A stretch of DNA of 64,000 nucleotides from Bradyrhizobium hereditatis (lineage in GTDB: Bacteria; Pseudomonadota; Alphaproteobacteria; Rhizobiales; Xanthobacteraceae): contig NZ_JAGKJK010000010.1 of assembly GCF_020329435.1 (NCBI RefSeq), positions 62,001-126,000 of the forward strand, given 5' to 3'. Below the pieces are notes generated by a model. It saw only the letters and a program-made list of their open reading frames with translations. It did no database searches and had not been told where the DNA came from. The first letter of the stretch is position 1; every line of letters starts with the position of its first letter. Of the stretch, positions 1 through 7,888 are shown piece by piece. The position numbers and the translations under genes are program-made.

Positions 1-1425
1 ATCCTCGACAGCGAAACTGATTTCGACGGCTGGCGTAACGCGGCGCGCGCGCTGGCGCTGAACGACGTCAAACCATCCAACGTGACATGGCGCGTGGCCA
101 ACGATGCGTCCGAATTGTTCGCGCCGACGCATCAGCCGCTCGAACCGCCACAGGGCACCTTCAGCGTCCCGGCCAGATTCGTCGAACTGGCTGAAGTCGC
201 AATCCTGCATCGCAACCCCGAGCGGTTCGCCCTGCTCTATCGCCTGCTGTGGCGGCTGCGCCAACATCACGATCTACTCGAGATCGCGACCGATCCCGAC
301 GTGGCTGAGATCACGGCCATGGCAAAAGCCGTGCGCAGCGACGAGCACAAGATGCACGCTCTCGTCCGCTTCCGCGAAGTCGGCCGCGAGCAGAAGTCGC
401 ACTTTGTCGCCTGGTTCGAGCCGGAGCATCACATCGTCGAATTGGCCGCCCCGTTCTTCGCGCGCCGTTTTGCCGACATGCCCTGGTCGATCCTCACCCC
501 CGATGTCTGCGCGCATTGGGACGGCCATGCCGTTTCGTTCACGCCGGGCGTTGCCAAAAGCGAAGCGCCAACTGCCGATCGGCTCGAGGAAACCTGGCGG
601 AGCTACTACGCCAGCATTTTCAATCCCGTGCAAAAGGAGATGCCGGGCAAATACTGGAGGAACCTGCCGGAGGCTTCATCGATTAAACCCCTGATCGAAG
701 GCGCAGAGCGCACCGCAAGCGCGATGATCGCGAAGGCCGCGACCGAACCGCACAAGCCGCAGACGCGGCTGGAACCATCAGTGGAAAGCGACGAGGCAAG
801 CGAAATGGCACGCAGACGTGCTGACGACATCGAGATGTTGCGCGAGGAAGCCGCCGATTGCCGCGCCTGTCATCTCTATAAGCACGCGACCCAGACGGTA
901 TTCGGCGAAGGCCAGCAGACGGCGCAGATCATGCTGGTCGGCGAACAGCCCGGCGACAAGGAAGATCTCGCCGGCAAACCGTTCGTCGGGCCTGCGGGGC
1001 AGATGCTCGACCGCGCGCTGGAAGAAGCCGGCATCGACCGCCGCAAGGTCTACGTCACCAATGCGGTGAAGCATTTCAAATTCGTGCCGCGCGGCAAAAT
1101 CCGCCTGCACCAGAAGCCCAACACGCCGGAGATCAAGGCATGCCGGCAGTGGTACGAACGCGAACTGGCCGCGATCCGGCCCGATCTCGTGGTGGCGATG
1201 GGCGCCACCGCTGCGCAAAGCGTGTTCGGGAAGATCACGCCGATCAACAAGAACCGCGGCCGCCCGATCGATCTGGATGATGGAACCCGGGCCATGGTGA
1301 CGGTGCATCCGTCCTATCTGCTGCGCCTGCCTGATGCGGATGCCAAAGCGCGCGAATACCGGCGCTTTGTCCAGGACCTCAAAATTGCCGCCGCGGTGCT
1401 GCGAAAATCAGCACATGCGGCCTGA
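1..1425 (+). CDS. DUF4130-UdgX fusion protein (5' end outside window)
   Basis: The reading frame is open back to base 1, so the gene begins upstream; the GTG at 82 is an internal codon, not a credible start. The N-terminal half resembles the DUF4130 domain usually found beside a radical-SAM partner. The C-terminal third, from about 840, is a UdgX-type family-4-like uracil-DNA glycosylase. It has a Cys-x-x-Cys cluster start (CRACHLY), the GEQPGD active-site motif at 940-957, the VGPAGQ motif and a C-terminal VHPSYLLR motif. UdgX proteins form a covalent bond to the uracil-excised site through a histidine in an inserted loop. That loop is present here as RGKIRLHQKP, with the His codon at 1108-1110, although the common KRRIH is changed to KIRLH. 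The DUF4130-UdgX fusion is known in alpha- and actinobacteria. The likely role is in DNA repair; the DUF4130 function is unknown. Confidence 0.88.
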   Translation: MLDSETDFDGWRNAARALALNDVKPSNVTWRVANDASELFAPTHQPLEPPQGTFSVPARFVELAEVAILHRNPERFALLYRLLWRLRQHHDLLEIATDPDVAEITAMAKAVRSDEHKMHALVRFREVGREQKSHFVAWFEPEHHIVELAAPFFARRFADMPWSILTPDVCAHWDGHAVSFTPGVAKSEAPTADRLEETWRSYYASIFNPVQKEMPGKYWRNLPEASSIKPLIEGAERTASAMIAKAATEPHKPQTRLEPSVESDEASEMARRRADDIEMLREEAADCRACHLYKHATQTVFGEGQQTAQIMLVGEQPGDKEDLAGKPFVGPAGQMLDRALEEAGIDRRKVYVTNAVKHFKFVPRGKIRLHQKPNTPEIKACRQWYERELAAIRPDLVVAMGATAAQSVFGKITPINKNRGRPIDLDDGTRAMVTVHPSYLLRLPDADAKAREYRRFVQDLKIAAAVLRKSAHAA

Positions 1426-1737
1426 ATTCCGCCAATCGGCGCTGCGCAATTTCTGGTGAAATATAACGGAAAAATTGACAATCGCGCTTGCAACCATTAA
1501 TTGATAGTGGACACAATCGCATTCTCAAGGAATGTGGGACGTCTGGTCACGCTAGATGCTCCCATATGGTCGACGCGCTGCGCGGTCCTCCTCCAGCCCC
1601 GGCGCCGTGCAGCGCGCGACCCTTCTTCCTTTAGCTCTCGGCCTTTAGCCCTCGCGTTGCACAGCGACGCAATCGCGCTCGGCGCTTGATCGTCCAGGCG
1701 CAAGCTGCCTGCTTCAGCGGCGTGTTACCCGCGCGTT
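1426..1737. other. gene-free stretch between convergent genes
   Basis: The UdgX gene and the VOC gene converge here. The first 80 bases are AT-richer than the surroundings and the remainder is GC-rich. No convincing ORF, hairpin terminator or repeat copy was recognised. Confidence 0.5.
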
Positions 1738-2208
1738 CTAGCCTTTCGCCACCGCTTCTATTTCCGCAATGTTGAACTTGACCATCTTCAACATGGCCTC
1801 GGAAACGCGCTTGGCCTTGGCGCGATCGGGATCGTTCATCAATTCGCCGAGCCGTCTGGGTGCAATCTGCCAGGACAGGCCCCAACGATCCCTTAGCCAG
1901 CCGCATTGCTCGATCTTGCCGCCCTCTCGCAAGGCGTCCCACAAATGGTCGATTTCAGCCTGCGTGTCGCATTCGACCATGATCGAGAAGCTGTGGTTGA
2001 ACGGGTCGAGCGGGCCCGCCTCGATCGCCATGTAGCGCTGGTCGGCCAGGGTGAAGGCGGCGATCTTGACACTGCCGGCGGGCCCGCTCGGGCTGTCGGC
2101 CGGTAGGGATGAAATCCATTGCACCGCCGAACCGCGAATCAGCGAGGTGTAGAAGCTGATCGCGGCCTCCATGTCCTTCTCGAACCAGAGATGCTGTGTG
2201 ACCTTCAT
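1738..2208 (-). CDS. VOC-family (PhnB-like glyoxalase-fold) protein
   Basis: This is a 156-residue protein starting MKVTQHLWFEKDMEAA, typical of the PhnB/3-demethylubiquinone-methyltransferase-like branch of the vicinal oxygen chelate superfamily. These proteins share a paired beta-alpha-beta-beta-beta fold. Most members are uncharacterised, and some bind metals or resist small molecules. The start at 2208 was chosen over an upstream in-frame one (2409) because the family begins at this methionine and an AAGGA ribosome site lies just upstream. The residues encoded before it look non-coding. WGLSWQI and the C-terminal AMLKMVKFNIAEIE segment are recurrent in this subfamily. It is monocistronic and divergent from ppk2. 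The substrate cannot be inferred. Confidence 0.85.
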   Translation of the reverse strand: MKVTQHLWFEKDMEAAISFYTSLIRGSAVQWISSLPADSPSGPAGSVKIAAFTLADQRYMAIEAGPLDPFNHSFSIMVECDTQAEIDHLWDALREGGKIEQCGWLRDRWGLSWQIAPRRLGELMNDPDRAKAKRVSEAMLKMVKFNIAEIEAVAKG

Positions 2209-2653
2209 CGACGTTCCTTTCCTGAGATACCCGGCCACGGGGCGGCCGCTTCCGCACCAAGGACGGATGGAGGGCGGCGTGTTCCGACAGGGCGATAAAA
2301 AAAGTTGTGAGACGATTTCCTCAAACCACGCGTGGCCTGAAGGGGACCACGGCGGGCATCCCTGGCCGTCCGCGGCCGGGATAGCCCAACTGTCATTAGC
2401 GGTTCGCAATCTCCTGATGGCATGGGCCGCTGCGGTGCCGGCCGCGATCTGCCTGTCAGCGAGCTCTACGTACTGTTCTCGAACCTAGGCCATCAGCGAT
2501 GCCCGGGACGCTGCCGTGGCAGCTCGATGGATAGCAGAAGACGGAACCAAACCGCGGCGTTTTGCTTTCCGCAAAGCACCTGACGGATGATACGGCAGGA
2601 CATCGACGTACACAGTTCACGCAAACCCAGCAGCTCTGCAGCCGGAACCCGCC
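2209..2653. promoter_or_regulatory. divergent intergenic region, VOC gene / ppk2
   Basis: These 445 bases separate two divergently transcribed genes and must carry both promoters. I see no repeat copy, clear operator palindrome or strong -35/-10 pair. A short A-run (gataaaaaaag, about 2295) is the only compositional oddity. Confidence 0.4.
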
Positions 2654-3580
2654 ATGACCAAAAGGCCCCCGAATGACACCACGCCGATCCAAGACCGCAT
2701 TCAGGCGGAAATGCTGGACAGTTTCGATGAAGAACTGGAGCTTGAAATCGATGACGACCGCCTCGATGCGCTGACCAATGAATTTGCCGATCATACGGCA
2801 GAAGAGACGATCGACCGGCGCATCTACTTCAAGGAATTAATCCGTCTGCAGGGTGAACTGATAAAATTGCAGACCTGGGTACAGCACCACCATCTCAAGG
2901 TGGTGGTGATTTTCGAGGGGCGCGATTCCGCAGGCAAGGGCGGCGTCATCAAGCGCATCACCCAGCGGCTTAATCCGCGGGTGTGCCGGGTCGCAGCGCT
3001 TCCGGCGCCGAACGAGCGTGAGCGCACGCAATGGTATTTCCAGCGCTACGTGTCGCATTTGCCGGCCGGTGGCGAGATCGTGCTGTTCGACCGTAGCTGG
3101 TATAACCGCGCCGGCGTCGAGCGCGTGATGGGCTTCTGCACTGAAGACGACGTCGAGGAATTCTTCCGGTCGGTGCCGGAGTTCGAGCGCATGCTCGTGC
3201 GCTCCGGAATCACCCTCATCAAGTACTGGTTTTCCATCACCGATGAGGAGCAGTATTTGCGCTTCATGATGCGGATTCACGATCCGCTCAAGCAGTGGAA
3301 GCTGAGCCCGATGGATGTGGAATCGCGCAGCCGCTGGGAGCAATACACCAAGGCCAAGGAAGCGATGCTGGAGCGTACCCATATTCCGGAAGCTCGCTGG
3401 TGGCTCGTCGAGGCCGACGACAAGAAGAAGGCACGATTGAACTGCATCGCGCATCTGCTCGAACAGATTCCCTACCAGGAAATCAAGCGCGAGCCGGTGG
3501 TACTGCCGCCGCGGGTTCGCAACCCCGAATATAGCCGCGGGCCGATTCCACGCGAAATGTACGTCCCGGAGCGCTATTGA
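2654..3580 (+). CDS. ppk2: polyphosphate kinase 2
   Basis: PPK2 transfers phosphate between polyphosphate and nucleoside diphosphates, usually making GTP or ATP from polyP in the cytoplasm. The 308-residue length fits a single-domain (class I type) enzyme with an acidic N-terminal extension. The P-loop GRDSAGKGG is at residues 89-97. The Walker B/catalytic FDRSWYNR motif is at 145-152. The lid segment with the basic RIHDPLKQWKLSPMD stretch follows, then the conserved EARWWLVEADDKKKARLN near the C-terminus. The ATG at 2654 has only a weak ribosome site (CGGAAC). The gene stands alone, with a hairpin terminator about 80 bases downstream. Class and nucleotide preference cannot be fixed from the sequence alone. 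Confidence 0.94.
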   Translation: MTKRPPNDTTPIQDRIQAEMLDSFDEELELEIDDDRLDALTNEFADHTAEETIDRRIYFKELIRLQGELIKLQTWVQHHHLKVVVIFEGRDSAGKGGVIKRITQRLNPRVCRVAALPAPNERERTQWYFQRYVSHLPAGGEIVLFDRSWYNRAGVERVMGFCTEDDVEEFFRSVPEFERMLVRSGITLIKYWFSITDEEQYLRFMMRIHDPLKQWKLSPMDVESRSRWEQYTKAKEAMLERTHIPEARWWLVEADDKKKARLNCIAHLLEQIPYQEIKREPVVLPPRVRNPEYSRGPIPREMYVPERY

Positions 3581-3657
3581 GCGGCGTGACGACCCCTCAG
3601 ATACTGAAGGCGAAGAGCCTTGCCGCACTTCAAGTTGCGGCTGAGCGGCAAATAATG

Positions 3658-3684
3658 AAGGCCTGTATTGGAGATACAGGCCTT
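3658..3684. terminator. perfect 11-bp hairpin between convergent ppk2 and M20 genes
   Basis: The arms AAGGCCTGTAT (3658-3668) and ATACAGGCCTT (3674-3684) are exact inverted repeats around a 5-base loop. They lie between two convergent genes, so the hairpin could end both transcripts. The U-tract after it is poor on either strand. Confidence 0.65.
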
Positions 3685-3742
3685 CCTTGATGCTGTCTCG
3701 CACTTCCAGTGCGGACCGAAGTTGAAGCGGCGCCGCGCGCCC

Positions 3743-4915
3743 TTAAGACGCCGCCAACTTGTTCTCGACCAGCTTGATCCAGTACGAGGTGCCGTACACG
3801 ATCGCCTCGTCGTTGAAATCATAGGCGGGGTGATGCAGCCCTGCGCTGTCGCCGTTGCCGCAGAAGATGAAGGCGCCCGGGCGAGCTTCCAGCATGTAGG
3901 AAAAATCTTCCGCGCCCATCAGCGGCGGCATCTCATGAACGTTCTGGGCGCCGGCAACTTCCTTGGCGACCTGCGTGGCAAATTCGGTCTGCTCGGCATG
4001 GTTTTTGGTCACGGGATAGCCGCGCTCGTAAACCAGATCGATCTTCGCGCCGGTCATTTTGGCGACGCCCTCACAGACCTCGCGGACGCGCCGCTCGACC
4101 GTTTCGCGTACCTCCGGCGTCAGCGTCCGCACGGTGCCGCGGAGTTCGGCGGTTTGCGGGATAACGTTGCGCGCATTGCCGGCGTGGAACTCGCAGATTG
4201 AGATCACGGCCGATTCTAGCGGATCGATGGTCCGCGAGACGATCCCTTGCAGCGCCGTGATGAGCTGGGAGCCGACCAGCACGGAATCGATGCATTTGTT
4301 CGGGCGCGCGGCGTGGCCGCCGAGGCCCTCGATCTTGATGTCGACCGAGTCGGTTGCGGCCATCACCGGGCCGGAGCGGATGGCGAAGGAGCCGACCGGA
4401 ATCCCGGGACCATTGTGCATGCCGTAGACCTGCTCGATGCCGAACCGGTCCATCAGCCCGTCCTGGATCATGGCGGCGGCGCCTGCCCCGCCCTCCTCGG
4501 CCGGCTGGAAGATCACGACCGCGTTGCCGGCAAAATTCCGGGTCTCGGCGAGGTATCGCGCTGCCCCCAAAAGCATCGCGGTGTGCCCGTCATGGCCGCA
4601 AGCGTGCATCTTGCCCGGCGTCTTGGAGGCGTGGGGCAGATTGGTTTCCTCTTGGATCGGGAGCGCATCCATGTCGGCGCGCAGCCCAATCACCCTGATC
4701 TCGCCCCTGCCAGGCTGCTTGCCCTTGATGACGCCGACGACGCCGGTCTTGCCGAGGCCGGTGGCGACCTCGTCGCAGCCGAATTCGCGCAGGCGATCCG
4801 CTACAAATGCTGCAGTGCGGTGCACGTCATACAGCAATTCAGGGTTTTGATGGATAACGCGACGCCAGGCCTGAATATCGGGTTGCAGATCGGCGACGCG
4901 GTTGACGATGGGCAT
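3743..4915 (-). CDS. M20 family amidohydrolase (hippurate-hydrolase/N-acyl-amino-acid hydrolase type)
   Basis: This is a 390-residue cytoplasmic metallopeptidase-fold amidohydrolase. The M20D signature is complete: GLRADMDALPIQE, then HACGHDGHTAMLLGAARYL with the metal-ligand Cys/His cluster, then the EEGGAGA catalytic glutamate motif, and a C-terminal MGAEDFSYMLEARPGAFIFCGNG. Relatives (HipO, IAA-amino-acid hydrolases, AbgB-like) remove acyl groups from N-acylated amino acids. The exact substrate is not deducible. The start at 4915 is preceded by a GAGAAG-like ribosome site. It is a single-gene unit, convergent with ppk2 and divergent from the GMC gene. Confidence 0.92.
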   Translation of the reverse strand: MPIVNRVADLQPDIQAWRRVIHQNPELLYDVHRTAAFVADRLREFGCDEVATGLGKTGVVGVIKGKQPGRGEIRVIGLRADMDALPIQEETNLPHASKTPGKMHACGHDGHTAMLLGAARYLAETRNFAGNAVVIFQPAEEGGAGAAAMIQDGLMDRFGIEQVYGMHNGPGIPVGSFAIRSGPVMAATDSVDIKIEGLGGHAARPNKCIDSVLVGSQLITALQGIVSRTIDPLESAVISICEFHAGNARNVIPQTAELRGTVRTLTPEVRETVERRVREVCEGVAKMTGAKIDLVYERGYPVTKNHAEQTEFATQVAKEVAGAQNVHEMPPLMGAEDFSYMLEARPGAFIFCGNGDSAGLHHPAYDFNDEAIVYGTSYWIKLVENKLAAS

Positions 4916-5115
4916 GGGACTTCTCGAACCTCAGGTTGGAACGCTAGGACTTTTGTAGCATGCAAGCGGTGGTCCACCCAATGGCCTGAGCGCGGGGGCT
5001 CCATCCCGCAATCGGCGGGCTTGTCCCCGCCATCGGCGTCTGACTAAAAAGCGCGCAATGGAAGTGTGGATGCCGGGACGCCGGACATCGATCAATCAAC
5101 AAAATTGGGCGGATA

Positions 5116-6735
5116 ATGCCGAAGCGGCTCGAAGGTGATTTCGACTATATCGTGGTTGGCGCAGGGACCGCCGGCTGCATCATGGCCAACCGGCTGTCGG
5201 CGAACCCGAACAACCGCGTGCTGATCCTTGAAGCCGGCGGCAACGACAACTGGATATGGTTTCACATTCCGGTCGGCTATCTCTTCGCGATCGGCAATCC
5301 CCGTTCGGACTGGATGTTCAGGACCGAGCCGGAGCCTGGGCTCAACGGCCGCTCGCTTGCCTATCCGCGCGGCAAGGTGATCGGCGGCTGCTCCGCCATC
5401 AACGCGATGATTTCGATGCGCGGGCAATCCGCCGATTATGATCACTGGCGGCAACTCGGGCTGACCGGCTGGAGCTATGACGATGTCAAGCCGCTGTTCA
5501 AACGTCTGGAGGATCATTTCCTCGGGGAAAGCGAACATCACGGCGTTGGCGGCGGCTGGCGCATCGAGGCGCCGCGGCTGTCCTGGGCCATTCTCGACGC
5601 GGTCGGCGATGCCGCCGAAGAGATGGGCATCAAGCGCATTCCCGATTTCAACACCGGCGACAATGAAGGCGTGAGCTATTTCCACGTCAACCAGAAGCGC
5701 GGCCGCCGCTGGTCATCCGCGCGCGGCTTCCTCAAGCCGGTGCTGAACCGCAGCAATTTGCGGCTGGAAAAGCACGTGCTGGTCGACCGTCTCGTTGTCG
5801 AGAACGGCCGCGCGGTGGGTGTGCGCTTCCTGCAAGGCAACGATGTGGTCGAGGCGCGCACCAAAGGCGAAGTTATTTTATGCGCGGGATCAATCGGCTC
5901 GACGCAGGTGCTGCACCGCTCCGGCATCGGGCCCGCCGACTGGCTGTCGCCGCTCGGCATCGATGTGGTGCTGGACAAACCGGGTGTCGGCCGCAATCTG
6001 CAGGACCATCTGCAGCAGCGCGCGATCTACAAGGTCGAGGGCGTGCGCACGCTGAACGAGACCTACTGGTCGCTGATGCGGCGCGGCTTGATGGGGCTCG
6101 ACTACGCCTTCCGCCGCCGCGGGCCGCTGACCATGGCGCCCTCGCAGCTCGGCATCTTCACCCGCTCCGATCCACGCCGTGCGCGCGCCAACATCCAGTT
6201 TCACGTGCAGCCGCTGTCGCTCGACAAGTTCGGTGATCCCCTGCACCGCTTCCCCGCGATCACCGTGAGCGCCTGCAATCTGCAGCCGACCTCGCGCGGC
6301 ACCGTGCGCATCCGCTCCGCAAAGCCCGATGAAGCGCCCTCGATCGCACCGAACTATCTTTCGACTGACGACGACCGCCAGGTCGCGGCAGACGCCATCC
6401 GCACCACGCGGCGGCTGATGAAACAGAAGCGGCTCGAGCGCTATCACCCGGTCGAATACCTGCCCGGCCCCAGCGTCGGCGATGACGATGCATCATTGGC
6501 AAAGGCCGCCGGCGACATCGGCACCACGATCTTCCATCCCGTCGGTACCGCGAAGATGGGCACCGCGAATGATCCGATGGCGGTGGTCGACGAGCGGCTG
6601 CGCTTCTACGGCATCGCTGGCCTGCGCGTCGCCGACGCCTCGGTGATGCCCACGATCACGTCGGGCAACACCAATACGCCGACGGCGATGATCGCGGAGA
6701 AAGGCGCTGCGATGATTTTGGAGGATGCGACGTAG
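5116..6735 (+). CDS. GMC-family FAD-dependent oxidoreductase (choline-dehydrogenase-like)
   Basis: This 539-residue flavoenzyme oxidises an alcohol group using FAD. The dinucleotide-binding GAGTAG motif is at residues 15-20. The GMC signature-1 region (YPRGKVIGGCSAINAM) follows. Signature 2 is near residue 255 (GSIGSTQVLHRSGIG). The C-terminal half carries the catalytic-histidine segment TIFHPVGTAKMG and the TSGNTNTPTAMIAEKGA FAD-binding end. Length fits choline/alcohol dehydrogenases of this family, and no signal peptide is present. A GGCGG ribosome site precedes the ATG. The neighbours give no pathway clue (no betB, no transporter), so choline is not assigned as substrate. Confidence 0.92.
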   Translation: MPKRLEGDFDYIVVGAGTAGCIMANRLSANPNNRVLILEAGGNDNWIWFHIPVGYLFAIGNPRSDWMFRTEPEPGLNGRSLAYPRGKVIGGCSAINAMISMRGQSADYDHWRQLGLTGWSYDDVKPLFKRLEDHFLGESEHHGVGGGWRIEAPRLSWAILDAVGDAAEEMGIKRIPDFNTGDNEGVSYFHVNQKRGRRWSSARGFLKPVLNRSNLRLEKHVLVDRLVVENGRAVGVRFLQGNDVVEARTKGEVILCAGSIGSTQVLHRSGIGPADWLSPLGIDVVLDKPGVGRNLQDHLQQRAIYKVEGVRTLNETYWSLMRRGLMGLDYAFRRRGPLTMAPSQLGIFTRSDPRRARANIQFHVQPLSLDKFGDPLHRFPAITVSACNLQPTSRGTVRIRSAKPDEAPSIAPNYLSTDDDRQVAADAIRTTRRLMKQKRLERYHPVEYLPGPSVGDDDASLAKAAGDIGTTIFHPVGTAKMGTANDPMAVVDERLRFYGIAGLRVADASVMPTITSGNTNTPTAMIAEKGAAMILEDAT

Positions 6736-6764
6736 CCGCCGCATCCTCGCGAGAGATCTTCGCG

Positions 6765-7031
6765 CTACTGCGCCCTGCGATGATGCCTCGTCGATCTCTG
6801 CCGCAGCCGCGGTTCGGGTGCCGGCACAGCCTGGTTGTAGTAGGCATTGGAATTGTAATAGGCGCTCGATTGATCGAACGACCGGTAGGACGGCCGGCCG
6901 CCGAGCACGTCGGCATTGGGATGATAGAAGGCAAAGGCGCCGGGCTCCTGGATCGCAGCTTGCGCGAACACGGGCGTTGCGATTGCGGTCATCAGAAACG
7001 CGGCGGCGAGTGTCGGGATAGACTTGGTCAT
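6765..7031 (-). CDS. small exported protein, 88 aa
   Basis: The protein starts MTKSIPTLAAAFLMTAIATPVFAQA, a clear Sec signal peptide with an Ala-x-Ala type cleavage site. A mature part of about 65 residues follows, rich in Tyr, Asn and Ser (SSAYYNSNAYYNQ) and ending in a basic RQRSTRHHRR tail. The ATG at 7031 was chosen over an upstream in-frame ATG (7082) because it begins the signal peptide and has an AAGGAGAA site at good spacing. Short Tyr/Asn-rich secreted proteins like this are common in Bradyrhizobium and have no assigned function. Confidence 0.8.
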   Translation of the reverse strand: MTKSIPTLAAAFLMTAIATPVFAQAAIQEPGAFAFYHPNADVLGGRPSYRSFDQSSAYYNSNAYYNQAVPAPEPRLRQRSTRHHRRAQ

Positions 7032-7250
7032 TGGTGAGGTTCTCCTTGCCACGAATTCATCCCACCCAGTTGGGTATCGCATCGCAAAATCCGGAGAGCC
7101 GTGCGAGGGCTTTCACCACGATGTGAAAAGGCGTGTGCAAGGATGCGCGGCGGCGTGAATGCGAGGAAATACCGTCGGCCGACAATGCGCAGAATATTCG
7201 CCTACAAATGAAACAGTCGGCGCGACACTTTCGCTATTGCGCGGCTGTGC

Positions 7251-7339
7251 CGTAGGGTGGATCAGCGCCAGCGTAACCCGCCGACGATTTCCGGCGGCGA
7301 GACAGCGGCGGATTACGCTTTCGCTAATCCGCCCTTACG
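7251..7339. repeat. palindromic intergenic repeat, family A, copy 1
   Basis: The outer arms read cgtagggtgg and cgctaatccgcccttacg. The inner arms contain the gcggattacgc core. This is a diverged copy of the element at 7795-7876; the pair brackets the GFA gene. Confidence 0.8.
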
Positions 7340-7350
7340 AATTCCGCATG

Positions 7351-7758
7351 CTACGTCTGCGGCGGATAGCGCTCGAAGGTCGGCAGTTCGTGCGCGCGCT
7401 CCATCCAGTGAATGCGCTCTGCGATCTGGATGTGCATCATCGCTGGCACGGCGTCGGGATCGTCGTAGGTCGCGCTCTGGATGTCGACGATGCCGGGCAT
7501 GATGTTCGCATTGGTGTAGAACAGTCCCGTGCCGCAGTCAGCGCAGAATTGCCGCCGGCCATGCTCGGAGGATTGGTAGAGCTTCGGCGCTCCCTTCGTG
7601 ATCTTGAGCGCATTCTCTGGATACATCGTCCAGCCGACCATTGGCGCGCCAGCGTGGCGACGGCAATCTGCGCAGTGGCACAGTGCGTGAACAATGGGTT
7701 CGCCCGATATCTCGTAGCGGATCGCACCGCAATGACAGCCGCCGGTGACGTCGACCAT
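7351..7758 (-). CDS. GFA-family (glutathione-dependent formaldehyde-activating-like) zinc protein
   Basis: This is a 135-residue protein of the Gfa/CENP-V fold. The zinc cysteines are visible: C8 and C10 in GCHCGA, C27/C29/C32 in CHCADC, and the later FCADCGTGLFY pair. Most annotated family members do not act on formaldehyde; the true substrate of this branch is unknown. The ATG at 7758 has a strong GGAGGAAA ribosome site. It sits between two copies of the same palindromic repeat, so repeat-mediated mobilisation or insertion of this single gene is possible. Confidence 0.88.
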   Translation of the reverse strand: MVDVTGGCHCGAIRYEISGEPIVHALCHCADCRRHAGAPMVGWTMYPENALKITKGAPKLYQSSEHGRRQFCADCGTGLFYTNANIMPGIVDIQSATYDDPDAVPAMMHIQIAERIHWMERAHELPTFERYPPQT

Positions 7759-7794
7759 GCTTTCCTCCCGATGGACGTGGTCTTACATTGAGTT

Positions 7795-7876
7795 GTAGGG
7801 CGGATTAGCGGAAGCGTAATCCGCCACAAGCCTCACCGATTGTCGGCGGATTACGCCTTCGGCTAATCCGCCCTAC
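7795..7876. repeat. palindromic intergenic repeat, family A, copy 2
   Basis: This is a near-perfect long palindrome. The left arm begins gtagggcggattagcg, the right arm ends cgctaatccgccctac, and both carry an inner gcgtaatccgcc / ggcggattacgc pair. It lies between the hpnO stop and the GFA start. Confidence 0.88.
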
Positions 7877-7888
7877 GAAACTGCGCGA

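Noticed and set aside
1475..1503. TTGACA with a TAATTG 17 bases later, a possible orphan promoter for a small RNA
   Set aside because: The -10 match is only 2 of 6, and no terminator hairpin or conserved product is visible downstream.
2205..2409. N-terminal extension of the VOC protein to 2409
   Set aside because: The extra 67 residues show no family resemblance, and the internal ATG at 2208 has a good ribosome site.
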